Below are positions 17,667 to 25,078 of a DNA stretch of 64,000 nt, one piece after another. The notes under the pieces are model-generated. The model saw only the letters and a list, made by a program, of their open reading frames with translations, searched no databases and was not told the DNA's origin. Position numbers and translations under genes: made by a program. The stretch spans positions 1 through 64,000 of the forward strand of contig JBASFL010000131.1 in assembly GCA_049653005.1 (NCBI GenBank). The letters are read 5' to 3'. How positions within the stretch are numbered: the first letter of the stretch is position 1; each line of letters opens with the position of its first letter. The DNA comes from UBA2334 sp049653005 (GTDB lineage Bacteria > Pseudomonadota > Gammaproteobacteria > Burkholderiales > Burkholderiaceae_C).

Positions 17667-19180
17667 GTGCGCCCGGTGATGCGGTGCCTCACTTCGCACA
17701 CCGCTGCGGTGTTGATAGTGAACAACGCAATACAGATGTGCGCCAGGCCCTTAAAAACATCGAAAAAAGCGGTGTGGAGCTGGTGCGGCTGGCCTGGTGT
17801 GACACCCACGGCGTGTTGCGCGGCAAAACGCTGACCACCGCAGCCGCCCTCAAGGCGCTGAACGATGGGGTGGGCATGGTGGGCACGCTGCTGCTGAAAG
17901 ACACCGGCGACCGCACGGCCTACAAGGTGTTCGAGCCCGGCGGCACGGCCGACTTGCCCGCCGGTTTTGCCGGGGCCAGCAACCTCATGCTGCTGCCCGA
18001 CCCCACCAGTTTTCAGGTGTTGCCCTGGGCACCCGGCACCGGGTGGCTGCGTTGCCAAGCGTGGTTTCAAGACGGCACGCCCGTGGCGCTGGACACGCGG
18101 CGCGTGCTGCAAACCGCGTTGGCCCGTTTGACCGAGCGCGGCCTGGGCCTGGTGTGTGGGCTGGAGGTGGAGTTCCACATCTACCGCATCAAAGACACGC
18201 AGCACGGCGCTGACCTCGACCCCGAACTGGCTGCCTGGCCCGGACTGCCGCCCGCCGTGAGCCTGATTCACCCCGGCTTCAACATGCTGTCCGAGGGCTG
18301 GGCCGACATGGCCGACGAGCCCTTGCGCATCGTGCAGCACACGGCGCAGGCGTTGGGCCTGCCGCTCACATCACTCGAAATTGAACTGGGCCCCAGCCAG
18401 GTGGAGGCCGTGTTTGCCGCCACCGATGCGCTCACCGCCGCCGACAACATGGTGCGGTTTCGCAACGGGGTGCGCCAGGCGCTGCGCCGCGCGGGCTACC
18501 ACGCCACCTTCATGTGCAGGCCGCCATTTGCACACATCATGTCCAGCGGCTGGCACTTGCACCAGTCGGTGGTGGACCTGGCCACCGGGGCCAATGCCTT
18601 TGTGCGGCCAGCCGCTGCGGCTGACACCACGCCGCTGGACGCGTCGCACACGCTGTCAGACACCGGCTGCGCCTGGCTGGCCGGGCTGCTGGCCCACGCC
18701 CAGGGCATGACCGCGCTGTGTGCCCCCACGGTGAATGGCTTCGGCCGCTTTCAGCCCAACGCGCTGGCACCCCATGCAGCGGTGTGGGGTGCCGACAACC
18801 GGGGTGCGATGTTGCGCGTGGTGGGGGGGGCGGGCGACCCCGCCACCCGCATTGAAAACCGCCTGGGCGAGCCCGCCGCCAACCCCTATCTGTACATGGC
18901 CGCGCAGGTGTACGCGGGGCTGGACGGCTTGGCCCGTGGGCTGGTGCCGCCGCTGGCCACCGAGTCGCCCTACGCTGCGGGGGGTGACTCCAGCCTGGCG
19001 CTGCCCCACAGCTTGCCCATGGCGCTTGACGCCCTGGCAGCAGACCCAGCCCTCAACGCGGGGCTGGGCGAAGACTGGGTGCGCTACTTCACCCGCATCA
19101 AGCAGTCAGAATGCCAGCGCCACGCCCAGGCCGAAGACCGGCTGGACTTCGAGCGCCGCGAGTATTTCAGCCGCTATTGA
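17663..19180 (+). CDS. Glutamine-synthetase-like gamma-glutamyl ligase
   Basis: Type I GS-superfamily enzyme of 505 residues that would ATP-dependently join glutamate to an amine. Visible family motifs are the metal ligands GLEVEF (Glu168, Glu170), the ammonia/ATP-site stretch SSGWHLHQS with His298 and His300 (GSGMHVHQS in GlnA), and the arginine motif DPATRIENRLGEPAANPYLY. The adenylylation site of GlnA is absent, so this is a catabolic relative such as gamma-glutamylpolyamine, -isopropylamide or -anilide synthetase. The GTG start overlaps the Rieske stop. Residues about 16-33 look derived from the interspersed repeat; an alternative start after it cannot be excluded. Confidence 0.87.
   Translation: MSAPGDAVPHFAHRCGVDSEQRNTDVRQALKNIEKSGVELVRLAWCDTHGVLRGKTLTTAAALKALNDGVGMVGTLLLKDTGDRTAYKVFEPGGTADLPAGFAGASNLMLLPDPTSFQVLPWAPGTGWLRCQAWFQDGTPVALDTRRVLQTALARLTERGLGLVCGLEVEFHIYRIKDTQHGADLDPELAAWPGLPPAVSLIHPGFNMLSEGWADMADEPLRIVQHTAQALGLPLTSLEIELGPSQVEAVFAATDALTAADNMVRFRNGVRQALRRAGYHATFMCRPPFAHIMSSGWHLHQSVVDLATGANAFVRPAAAADTTPLDASHTLSDTGCAWLAGLLAHAQGMTALCAPTVNGFGRFQPNALAPHAAVWGADNRGAMLRVVGGAGDPATRIENRLGEPAANPYLYMAAQVYAGLDGLARGLVPPLATESPYAAGGDSSLALPHSLPMALDALAADPALNAGLGEDWVRYFTRIKQSECQRHAQAEDRLDFERREYFSRY
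17710..17760 (+). repeat. Diverged interspersed repeat in the GS-like gene
   Basis: GATAGTGAACAACGCAATAC followed by GTGCGCCAGGCCCTTAAAAA keeps the box order ATAG-N-ACGC-N-GCGCC-AGGCC-AAAA of the other copies. It is the weakest copy and encodes part of the N-terminus in frame. Confidence 0.4.
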
Positions 19181-19204
19181 CCCCCTTCAAACCCGCTCAC
19201 CTAC

Positions 19205-19540
19205 ATGATCACCGTTCACTTCATTGCCCACCAAAACCCTTCAGACCCAGGCTCTGCGCAGGTCAGCGTCAAGCCTGGCAGAAGCCTGATGCACGCCGCC
19301 CAATCGGGCAACGTCGACGGCGTGGCCGCCGACTGCGGTGGCAGCCTGACCTGCGCCACCTGCCACGTGAGGGTGCGCGAGCCCTGGCTGGGCAAGCTGC
19401 CCGCGATGGGCCCCGATGAAGACAACATGCTGGACTTTGCCGCCGCCGCGCGCCAACCCAACAGCCGCCTGGCTTGCCAGATCACACTGACCGACGCGCT
19501 CGACGGGCTGCAGGTGGACTTGCCCGACACGCAGTACTGA
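19205..19540 (+). CDS. 2Fe-2S ferredoxin (adrenodoxin type)
   Basis: Small electron carrier of 111 residues with the cluster ligand pattern C-x5-C-x2-C (DCGGSLTCATCHV) and a fourth Cys in SRLACQI, which is the adrenodoxin/putidaredoxin arrangement. The run MGPDEDNMLD after the cluster loop is typical of that family. It is the third gene of the oxygenase operon, 24 nt after the ligase, and is the likely electron donor to the Rieske protein. No flavoprotein reductase is encoded nearby, so one must be supplied from elsewhere. Confidence 0.93.
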   Translation: MITVHFIAHQNPSDPGSAQVSVKPGRSLMHAAQSGNVDGVAADCGGSLTCATCHVRVREPWLGKLPAMGPDEDNMLDFAAAARQPNSRLACQITLTDALDGLQVDLPDTQY

Positions 19541-19607
19541 ACGGGTTAATGTGTTGTTCATCTGAGGGGGCTAAAACGCGGGCACATCTGCAACTTGCAC
19601 CGCCCCC

Positions 19608-20087
19608 ATGACCGCCCCAACGCCCCACGCCCAATCCCCACGTTTTTCCCTGTTGACCCGTTTGCTGGCGCTCTCAGCCGTCACCGCCCTGATGGCCGGC
19701 TGTGGGTCGTCTGTGACCCCTTGGAGCGAAAACCTGGTGTGTGCGGGCACCGAAACCGTGTCCACCGAGATCAACCGGGGCCAAGGGGCCTTGGACATGC
19801 AGCAAAAAATGCCCTACGCCATTCGCCTGAGCGCCCGGATGGGCGATGGGCGCATGTACGTGAAGTCGCACACGCTGGACACCACGCCTTCCACCGACGG
19901 CTACCAGCGCTTCAGAACCGACGGCCCACACGTGTGGATGGTCACGCAATACGAGCCCACCCAGCGAGAGCTGCGCCTGATCGGTGAGCGCAAGCTGGTG
20001 GTCGCCGACGAGCAACAAACCATCCGCACCGTGGGCCGCTACAGCTGCACGCCGTCCAGCGGGCCGTTGCTGGCCCAGCCCACCTGA
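19608..20087 (+). CDS. Hypothetical lipoprotein
   Basis: Unrecognised protein of 159 residues with a lipoprotein signal peptide; the lipobox LMAGC gives Cys32 as the acylated residue. The mature part has Cys in NLVCAGTE and in RYSCTPSS, which could form a disulfide, and contains mixed polar beta-strand-like sequence (MYVKSHTLDTT, HVWMVTQYEP). It lies 67 nt after the ferredoxin gene but may be a separate unit. No function can be assigned. Confidence 0.75.
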   Translation: MTAPTPHAQSPRFSLLTRLLALSAVTALMAGCGSSVTPWSENLVCAGTETVSTEINRGQGALDMQQKMPYAIRLSARMGDGRMYVKSHTLDTTPSTDGYQRFRTDGPHVWMVTQYEPTQRELRLIGERKLVVADEQQTIRTVGRYSCTPSSGPLLAQPT

Positions 20088-20110
20088 GCGGCTTTTCACC
20101 CGCCCCATGA

Positions 20111-20137
20111 AAAAGGCCCGCTCGTGCGGGCCTTGTC
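20111..20137. terminator. Bidirectional terminator
   Basis: AAGGCCCGC-tcgt-GCGGGCCTT is a 9-bp perfect stem between convergent genes. The minus-strand side continues into TTTTTCAT, a good T run for the aspartokinase transcript; the plus side is weaker. Confidence 0.85.
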
Positions 20138-20161
20138 ATTTGGCGCAGGGGGCAATGCCTG

Positions 20162-21583
20162 TCACGCGCTGGGCACTGGCGTGCCAGAGTTCACGCACAG
20201 CGCCATGTTCAGTGCCTTGATGGCCGTTTTGTAGTCTTCGCGCTCGATCACGAACTGCATGTTCACCTGGCGCAGGGTTTGCGACACGCAGTTCACGTTC
20301 ACACCCGCATTGGCCAGCGCTTGCGCCGCTTTGGCCAACACGCCTGGGATGCTGATGTTGGAGCCGATGGCACACACAATGGCGTTTTGCTTGACCGTGA
20401 CCACCTGGTACTGCGCTTCCAGCTCGGCCACCAGTTCGGGGGTGACCTGGTTGTCCCACACCAGGTGGGCAATCGAGTTGGCGTTGGTGGCCTTCAAGAT
20501 GTAACTGATGTTGTGCTGGGTGAAGATGGACATCAGCCCCGCGTCAAAGCCCACCGTGCCCACCATGCTGGGGTCGTGAATTTCCACCAGGGTCACCTTG
20601 TCGGTGCCGGTGACGATTTCAACCCGCGCGCGCTCACCCACAAAGTCTTTGGTGATGAGGGTGCCGGGGTGGTCGGGCTCGAAGGTGTTTTTCAGGCGAA
20701 TCGGGATGCTGGCCAGCTCCATGGGCTTGGCGGCCTTGGGGTGGATGGCTTCCATGCCCACGTCGGCCAGCTGGTCGGCCACGTCGTAGTTGGTGGCGCC
20801 CACAATCACCGCGTTTTCCAGTCCCACCAGGTTGGGGTCGGCCGACGACAGGTGGAATTCCTTGTGAATGACGGCCTCGGCAGGGCGAACCTCGACGGCA
20901 ATTTTGCTGAAGGTCACTTCAGAGTACCCGCGGTCAAACTCGCGCATGATGCCTTCGGTGCCTTTGGTGTAACCGGTGGCCACGATCACGTTGTGGGCAA
21001 TGTCCAGGCCTTTGAAGCTGTTGGCAATGCGCTCGTCAATCGTCCAGGCCTCGTTGTCGTCAAAACCGGCCAGGTCCATCAGGATGGCGGGCACGCCGTT
21101 GGCTTTCAGAATTTCCACCGAGTTGAATGCGCTGTGCGATTCGCCAATCGAGGCCAGCACCTCGCGGGCGGCCAGCAGCACGTCTTTGCGGTCCAGGTAG
21201 CCGCTGGCCAGCACGTGGTGCATGGCGCCCAGGTACTCGCGGGCCTGGGCAATGCGGCGGTCGATGAAGGCATCTGCCACGTCCAGCGGCAGGCCCAAGT
21301 CGGCAAAACCAGCGTTCAGTTTTTTCAGGCTGGTGGCCAGCCCTGCCAGCGCGTCCTGGTAGCCCTTGCCCTCGGCAAACAGGGCGTAAATGCCACGCTC
21401 GCCGGTTTTTTTGTGTTCCAACAGCTGGTTGGTCACGCCCGAGTAGGCCGACACCACGTAAATGCGGCCGTTGATGCGCGACTTGTCGTGCAACATGATG
21501 TGCCGCAGCACATCGCCGAAAGCGGACATGGACGTGCCGCCGATTTTCTCGACGGAAATCATGGAAGGAGAAGCGTCTGACAT
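20162..21583 (-). CDS. Aspartate kinase (ectoine-associated Ask type)
   Basis: Enzyme that phosphorylates aspartate to 4-phospho-L-aspartate, the entry to lysine, threonine and methionine, and to ectoine. The 474 residues start VEKIGGTSMSAFGDVLRHI instead of the usual LVxKYGGTS of LysC, and continue EHKKTGERGIY, HSAFNSV, YTKGTEGIMREFDRGYSEVTF and KEFHLSSADPNLVG, features I associate with the Ask_Ect family. The C-terminus holds two ACT-like segments (VTLVEIHDPSMVGTVGFDAGLMS and AIVCAIGSNISIPGVLAKA). No ectABC genes are in the window. ATG 21583 is used; an ATG at 21562 is also possible. Confidence 0.85.
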   Translation of the reverse strand: MSDASPSMISVEKIGGTSMSAFGDVLRHIMLHDKSRINGRIYVVSAYSGVTNQLLEHKKTGERGIYALFAEGKGYQDALAGLATSLKKLNAGFADLGLPLDVADAFIDRRIAQAREYLGAMHHVLASGYLDRKDVLLAAREVLASIGESHSAFNSVEILKANGVPAILMDLAGFDDNEAWTIDERIANSFKGLDIAHNVIVATGYTKGTEGIMREFDRGYSEVTFSKIAVEVRPAEAVIHKEFHLSSADPNLVGLENAVIVGATNYDVADQLADVGMEAIHPKAAKPMELASIPIRLKNTFEPDHPGTLITKDFVGERARVEIVTGTDKVTLVEIHDPSMVGTVGFDAGLMSIFTQHNISYILKATNANSIAHLVWDNQVTPELVAELEAQYQVVTVKQNAIVCAIGSNISIPGVLAKAAQALANAGVNVNCVSQTLRQVNMQFVIEREDYKTAIKALNMALCVNSGTPVPSA

Positions 21584-21736
21584 GGACGGGCTCGCTGGGG
21601 CAGTGGGTTGGAGGGACGGTGTGGAAAACCCTCTATTGTCCACCAAGGCCCGCGTGCACTTTTGTGCTGGGTGGTCCAGCCTGCGATTGTTCAACCGGCA
21701 GTGGTCGTGGTCACCCCGGGTTGACCGCTGTGCCCC

Positions 21737-22396
21737 TCACCCCGCCGCCAACAGCCCCCGCTTCTCAATAAAAGCCACGACCTCGGCCAACCCGGTGTTC
21801 GTTTTCAGGTTGGTCATCACAAACGGCTTCAGGCCCTGGGCGTTGGTGCGCATGCGGATGGTGTCGGCTTCCATCACGGCCAAATCAGCGCCTACGTGGG
21901 GGGCCAGGTCGGTTTTGTTGATGACGAACAGGTCGCTTTTGGTGATGCCGGGGCCGCCCTTGCGGGGGATTTTTTCGCCTGCGGCCACGTCGATCACATA
22001 AATGGTCAAGTCGCTCAGCTCGGGGCTGAAGGTGGCGGCCAGGTTGTCGCCGCCGCTTTCCACAAACACCACGTCGGCGTTGGGAAACTTCTCCAGCATG
22101 CGGTCGATGGCTTCCAGGTTGATGGACGCGTCTTCGCGGATGGCGGTGTGCGGGCAGCCGCCGGTTTCCACGCCCACGATGCGCTCGGCATCCAGCGCGC
22201 CGCTCACGGTCAGCAGGCGCTGGTCTTCCTTGGTGTAGATGTCGTTGGTGATGGCCACCAGGTCGTACTGCTGGCGCATGGCTTTGCACAGCATTTCAAG
22301 CAAGGTGGTTTTGCCGGAGCCCACCGGCCCGCCGATGCCCACGCGCAGGGGAGGGAGTTTTTTGGTGCGATTCGGAATGTGGTGCAGTGCGGTCAT
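21737..22396 (-). CDS. ureG: Urease accessory GTPase UreG
   Basis: SIMIBI-class GTPase that delivers nickel into apo-urease with UreF, UreD and UreE. The 219 residues show the P-loop GPVGSGKTT (23-31), the nickel-binding CPH motif in ETGGCPHTAIREDASIN, the switch VESGGDN and the base motif NKTDL. ATG 22396 fits the family N-terminus (MTALHHIPNRTKKLPPLRVGIGG). It is last in the ure cluster; a copy of the interspersed repeat separates it from ureF. Confidence 0.97.
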   Translation of the reverse strand: MTALHHIPNRTKKLPPLRVGIGGPVGSGKTTLLEMLCKAMRQQYDLVAITNDIYTKEDQRLLTVSGALDAERIVGVETGGCPHTAIREDASINLEAIDRMLEKFPNADVVFVESGGDNLAATFSPELSDLTIYVIDVAAGEKIPRKGGPGITKSDLFVINKTDLAPHVGADLAVMEADTIRMRTNAQGLKPFVMTNLKTNTGLAEVVAFIEKRGLLAAG

Positions 22397-22410
22397 GTGT
22401 TTTAAAAAGA

Positions 22411-22455
22411 GTAGCTGCAAACGCTTGACAGACAAGCGCTAGGAGCGAAAAAGCC
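22411..22455 (+). repeat. Interspersed repeat between ureF and ureG
   Basis: GTAGCTGCAAACGCTTGACA continues GACAAGCGCTAGGAGC and AAAAAGCC; CGCTTG/CAAGCG are the hairpin arms. Its end encodes the last residues of UreF (RLFRS) and its stop codon. Confidence 0.75.
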
Positions 22456-23167
22456 TTGAATATTGCGTTTCGTGCTGTGCCGACAGAATGGCCAGCATGG
22501 GGGTGAAGGCTTGGCGCTGCTCGTCGGGCAGGGCAATGGCGCTGTCCACCGCCGCCGGAATGGCCTGCAACAAGCGGGCCAATATGCGCTGGCCGCCGGT
22601 TTGCCCCAGCGGCACGGCCTTAATGGCGGCCTGCGCCATGTTCTCGGCCCAGCCAAACGCGCAGGCCAGCACGCAGTCGCGCACGGGGGCGGCGGTTTGT
22701 GCGGCGGCCAAGGCAAACGCCACGGGCCAGGTGGGTGGCAGGTCGCGGGCAAAGGCCAGGTGGCGCTCAAGCCGTTGCACGGCTTCGGCTGACGCCTCTG
22801 GCGTGGGCAATTGCCGCAGCCATTCCAGCAACGAGCGCCCGGTTTGCTGGGTTTGCTGGCGCAGTTCGCTGCTTTCGCGGGTGGTCAGCACCCAGGTGTT
22901 CAGCTCGGTCACGCGGGGCAGGTCGCTTTGCCGCCAGGCGGCCATGGCTTGCGCCACCACGGCCAGGTCAGACCGCGCCTGGCTCAAGAGCAGTTGGTCG
23001 GTCAGCCACTGGCTGGCTTGCGCCTCATTGGTGACCAGGCCTTTGTCCACCGCACTTTCCAGCACCTCTGAGTACGAAAACCCGCCCACCGGCAGCGCGG
23101 GCGAGGCGAGCCACATCAGGTGCAGGCGGTCGTGCGCCTCAGTGATCATGACCGTGCCCATGGTCAT
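22439..23167 (-). CDS. ureF: Urease accessory protein UreF
   Basis: Helical chaperone of 242 residues that binds UreD/urease and regulates the UreG GTPase during nickel insertion. The signature MWLASPALPVGGFSYSEVLESAVDKG near the N-terminus, the ESSELRQQTQQTGRSL helix and the C-terminal segment are as in the family. The first ATG (23167) lies inside the 3' end of ureE; ATG at 23161 and 23149 are alternatives. The C-terminal residues and stop come from an interspersed repeat copy. Confidence 0.95.
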   Translation of the reverse strand: MTMGTVMITEAHDRLHLMWLASPALPVGGFSYSEVLESAVDKGLVTNEAQASQWLTDQLLLSQARSDLAVVAQAMAAWRQSDLPRVTELNTWVLTTRESSELRQQTQQTGRSLLEWLRQLPTPEASAEAVQRLERHLAFARDLPPTWPVAFALAAAQTAAPVRDCVLACAFGWAENMAQAAIKAVPLGQTGGQRILARLLQAIPAAVDSAIALPDEQRQAFTPMLAILSAQHETQYSRLFRS

Positions 23168-23780
23168 GGCCGCAGCCTGGGCCGTGCACGTGGGGAGCGG
23201 GCGCCGCCTTCACGGCGATGCCGAGGGGTTTGCCACGAACGGGTGGGGCCGCTTCAGGGGCATGCGGGTGCGCGTGTGAATGGTCATGGCCGTGGCCGCT
23301 GTGGCCGTGTCCACCCTGGTCGCCATGGGCGGTGTAGGCACCGTTTTCGGGCTCGAACGGTTCGTTCACCTCGGCCACGATCAGGTGCATGCGTTGCAGC
23401 ATCTCGGCCAGCACGTGGTCGGGTTCGATCTTCAGGTGGTCGGGCTGCAGCTCAATGGGCACGTGGCGGTTGCCCAGGTGGTAGGCCGCGCGAATCAGGT
23501 CGAACGGGGTGCCGTGTGCGCTGCAGTGGGTGATGCGCAGCACCGGCTGGGGCGCGGCGAGCACACGCACCATGGAGCTGTCTTCGGCCAGCAGCACGTC
23601 GCCACCGCGCACGGCGGTGCCGCGGGGCAAAAACACGCCCAGCGCGCGGCCCTGGCTGTCGGTGGCATCAAAGCGGCTTTTCTGACGCACGTCCCAGTCC
23701 AGTTCGATGGTGGTGGCGCGCTTCAGCAGCACATTGGCCAGGCCCTGACCTTGGGGGATGAGTTTGGAGCAGGTGAGCAT
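23139..23780 (-). CDS. ureE: Urease nickel metallochaperone UreE
   Basis: Dimeric nickel carrier of 213 residues. The N-terminal peptide-binding domain (FLPRGTAVRGGDVLLAEDSS) and metal-binding domain (YHLGNRHVPIEL with the conserved His) are followed by a very His-rich C-terminal half with more than 20 His in clusters such as GHGHSGHGHDHSHAHPH and a final GHDHGHGHDH, suited to storing several nickel ions. Ends by overlapping ureF. It is separated from ureC by five other genes' worth of sequence, against the usual adjacent order. Confidence 0.96.
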   Translation of the reverse strand: MLTCSKLIPQGQGLANVLLKRATTIELDWDVRQKSRFDATDSQGRALGVFLPRGTAVRGGDVLLAEDSSMVRVLAAPQPVLRITHCSAHGTPFDLIRAAYHLGNRHVPIELQPDHLKIEPDHVLAEMLQRMHLIVAEVNEPFEPENGAYTAHGDQGGHGHSGHGHDHSHAHPHAPEAAPPVRGKPLGIAVKAAPAPHVHGPGCGHDHGHGHDH

Positions 23781-23832
23781 GGTGGGGGTTTATGTGGCGT
23801 GTGTTCGGTGGGGGTGAATGCAGGTTGAAGGC

Positions 23833-24162
23833 TCAAGGCCCGTCGGGGTCGCGCATGCGCTTGGGAATGTCACGTCGGGTGTGCAACACGCGCCACACGT
23901 CGATGTGGTCCTGCCGTTCCAGGTAAAACACCAAAAAGGGGTGGCGTGACAGTGGCCAAGCACGCAGGCCGGGCAGCCCCAGCGTTTGCCCGAACTGTGG
24001 CGAACCGGTGGACGCGTACCGCCCGATGTGGGTGTAGGCCTGTTCCAGCGCGTCGATGAACCCGCTGGCCGCTGCCGGTGCGTTTTCTTGCAGGTAGAAG
24101 CCGATGGCCGCGTCCACATCCAGGTTGGCTTGTGCGCGTGGAATGACGGGTTTGGTTTTCAA
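23833..24162 (-). CDS. parE: ParE-type toxin of a type II toxin-antitoxin pair
   Basis: RelE/ParE-superfamily toxin of 109 residues (ParE members poison DNA gyrase). The N-terminal IPRAQANLDVDAAIGFYL, central GLPGLRAWPLSRHPFLVFY and the terminal VWRVLHTRRDIPKRM match the ParE core. Start is a TTG at 24162 overlapping the antitoxin stop as TTGA, so it is made coupled to and probably at lower level than the antitoxin. It is inserted in the urease cluster between ureE and ureC. Confidence 0.88.
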   Translation of the reverse strand: MKTKPVIPRAQANLDVDAAIGFYLQENAPAAASGFIDALEQAYTHIGRYASTGSPQFGQTLGLPGLRAWPLSRHPFLVFYLERQDHIDVWRVLHTRRDIPKRMRDPDGP

Positions 24163-24410
24163 GCGGGCGCACCTGGCTCGGTGTGGGCACGCACCCGTTG
24201 GCGCAAGGCCGCGAAGTACGTGGCGCTGGCCACTTCAGCGGGTGCGGATGCCGCCCCTTGCAGCAGCAGTGTGCGCAGCTGGCGCCGGTCCTGGTCGGTG
24301 CGGATCAGTTCGCGCACGTACTCGCTGCTGGTGCCGTAGCCGCCTTCGGTGACTTGGCTGTCCACAAAAGCTTTGAGGCTGTCCGGCAGGGAAATGTTCA
24401 TGGTGCTCAT
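24159..24410 (-). CDS. parD: ParD-type antitoxin
   Basis: Antitoxin of 83 residues with an N-terminal ribbon-helix-helix DNA-binding domain (MNISLPDSLKAFVDSQVTEG, GTSSEYVRELIRTDQDR) and a C-terminal toxin-wrapping tail. It precedes and overlaps the toxin and probably represses the pair. The segment GYGTSSEYVRELI is diagnostic of ParD/CopG-like proteins. Confidence 0.9.
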   Translation of the reverse strand: MSTMNISLPDSLKAFVDSQVTEGGYGTSSEYVRELIRTDQDRRQLRTLLLQGAASAPAEVASATYFAALRQRVRAHTEPGAPA

Positions 24411-24530
24411 GTTGCAAGCATACGGTTTTTGGCAAATTTTGGCAAAACCGACGGTTGCTGTGGGCTTTGGCTTTGGGGCGATCGGCTTCAGTGATCGGTG
24501 CCGCTTGCCGCCACTTTTTACCGCCTGTGG

Positions 24531-25025
24531 CTACTTCTTGCAGTACGCAAACACCCACATGGGGTCTTGCAGCCCGGGGCGTGGTGGGGTGCGGTGGCGG
24601 GCGTCGTAATGGTCAGCGGCCCCCAGGTTTTCAATGAACAGCCAAGCGGGTGGGTCGGGCTGCACCATCAGTGGCTTCAACTGCTTGTCAAAAAAGTACA
24701 CGCCATGGGGCCGCTGGCGCTCGGCCTTGTCCTGGCCGGGCAGGGGCGTTTGGACGAGGTGGTTGGCGCCGTAGCCGTTGGTGCGGCCCATCTCAAACTT
24801 GAACAGCGTGCCCCGCTGGGGGTGTGTGATGCGGGCCCGTGCCGTGACCTGGGCATCGTGTGGCGAACGGGCTTCGTAGAAAGACAGCACAAAGCCCTGG
24901 CCGCCTGAATCGCGAAACACCGCGCGGTCCAGCTCGCAGCCGGCGGCGTGTGCCGCCCCCAAGGCCATGGCGCAGCCCCCGATCCAAGCCATGCAAACGG
25001 TGTGCAAGAAGGAGGCTGTTGCCAT
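24531..25025 (-). CDS. Hypothetical exported protein
   Basis: Unrecognised protein of 164 residues with a signal peptide (FLHTVCMAWIGGCAMALGAAHAAG) and two Cys in the mature part (GCELDR and FAYCKK) that may pair. Its middle (GTLFKFEMGRTNGYGANHLV, HGVYFFDKQLKPLMVQ) is polar and beta-rich. ATG 25025 is chosen since it begins the signal peptide. Same strand as gap and the TA genes within the urease block. No function assigned. Confidence 0.7.
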   Translation of the reverse strand: MATASFLHTVCMAWIGGCAMALGAAHAAGCELDRAVFRDSGGQGFVLSFYEARSPHDAQVTARARITHPQRGTLFKFEMGRTNGYGANHLVQTPLPGQDKAERQRPHGVYFFDKQLKPLMVQPDPPAWLFIENLGAADHYDARHRTPPRPGLQDPMWVFAYCKK

Positions 25026-25078
25026 GTGGGGGGCGGTGGGGCACACGCCGGCCCCCATCCCAGGGGCACGGGTCACCT

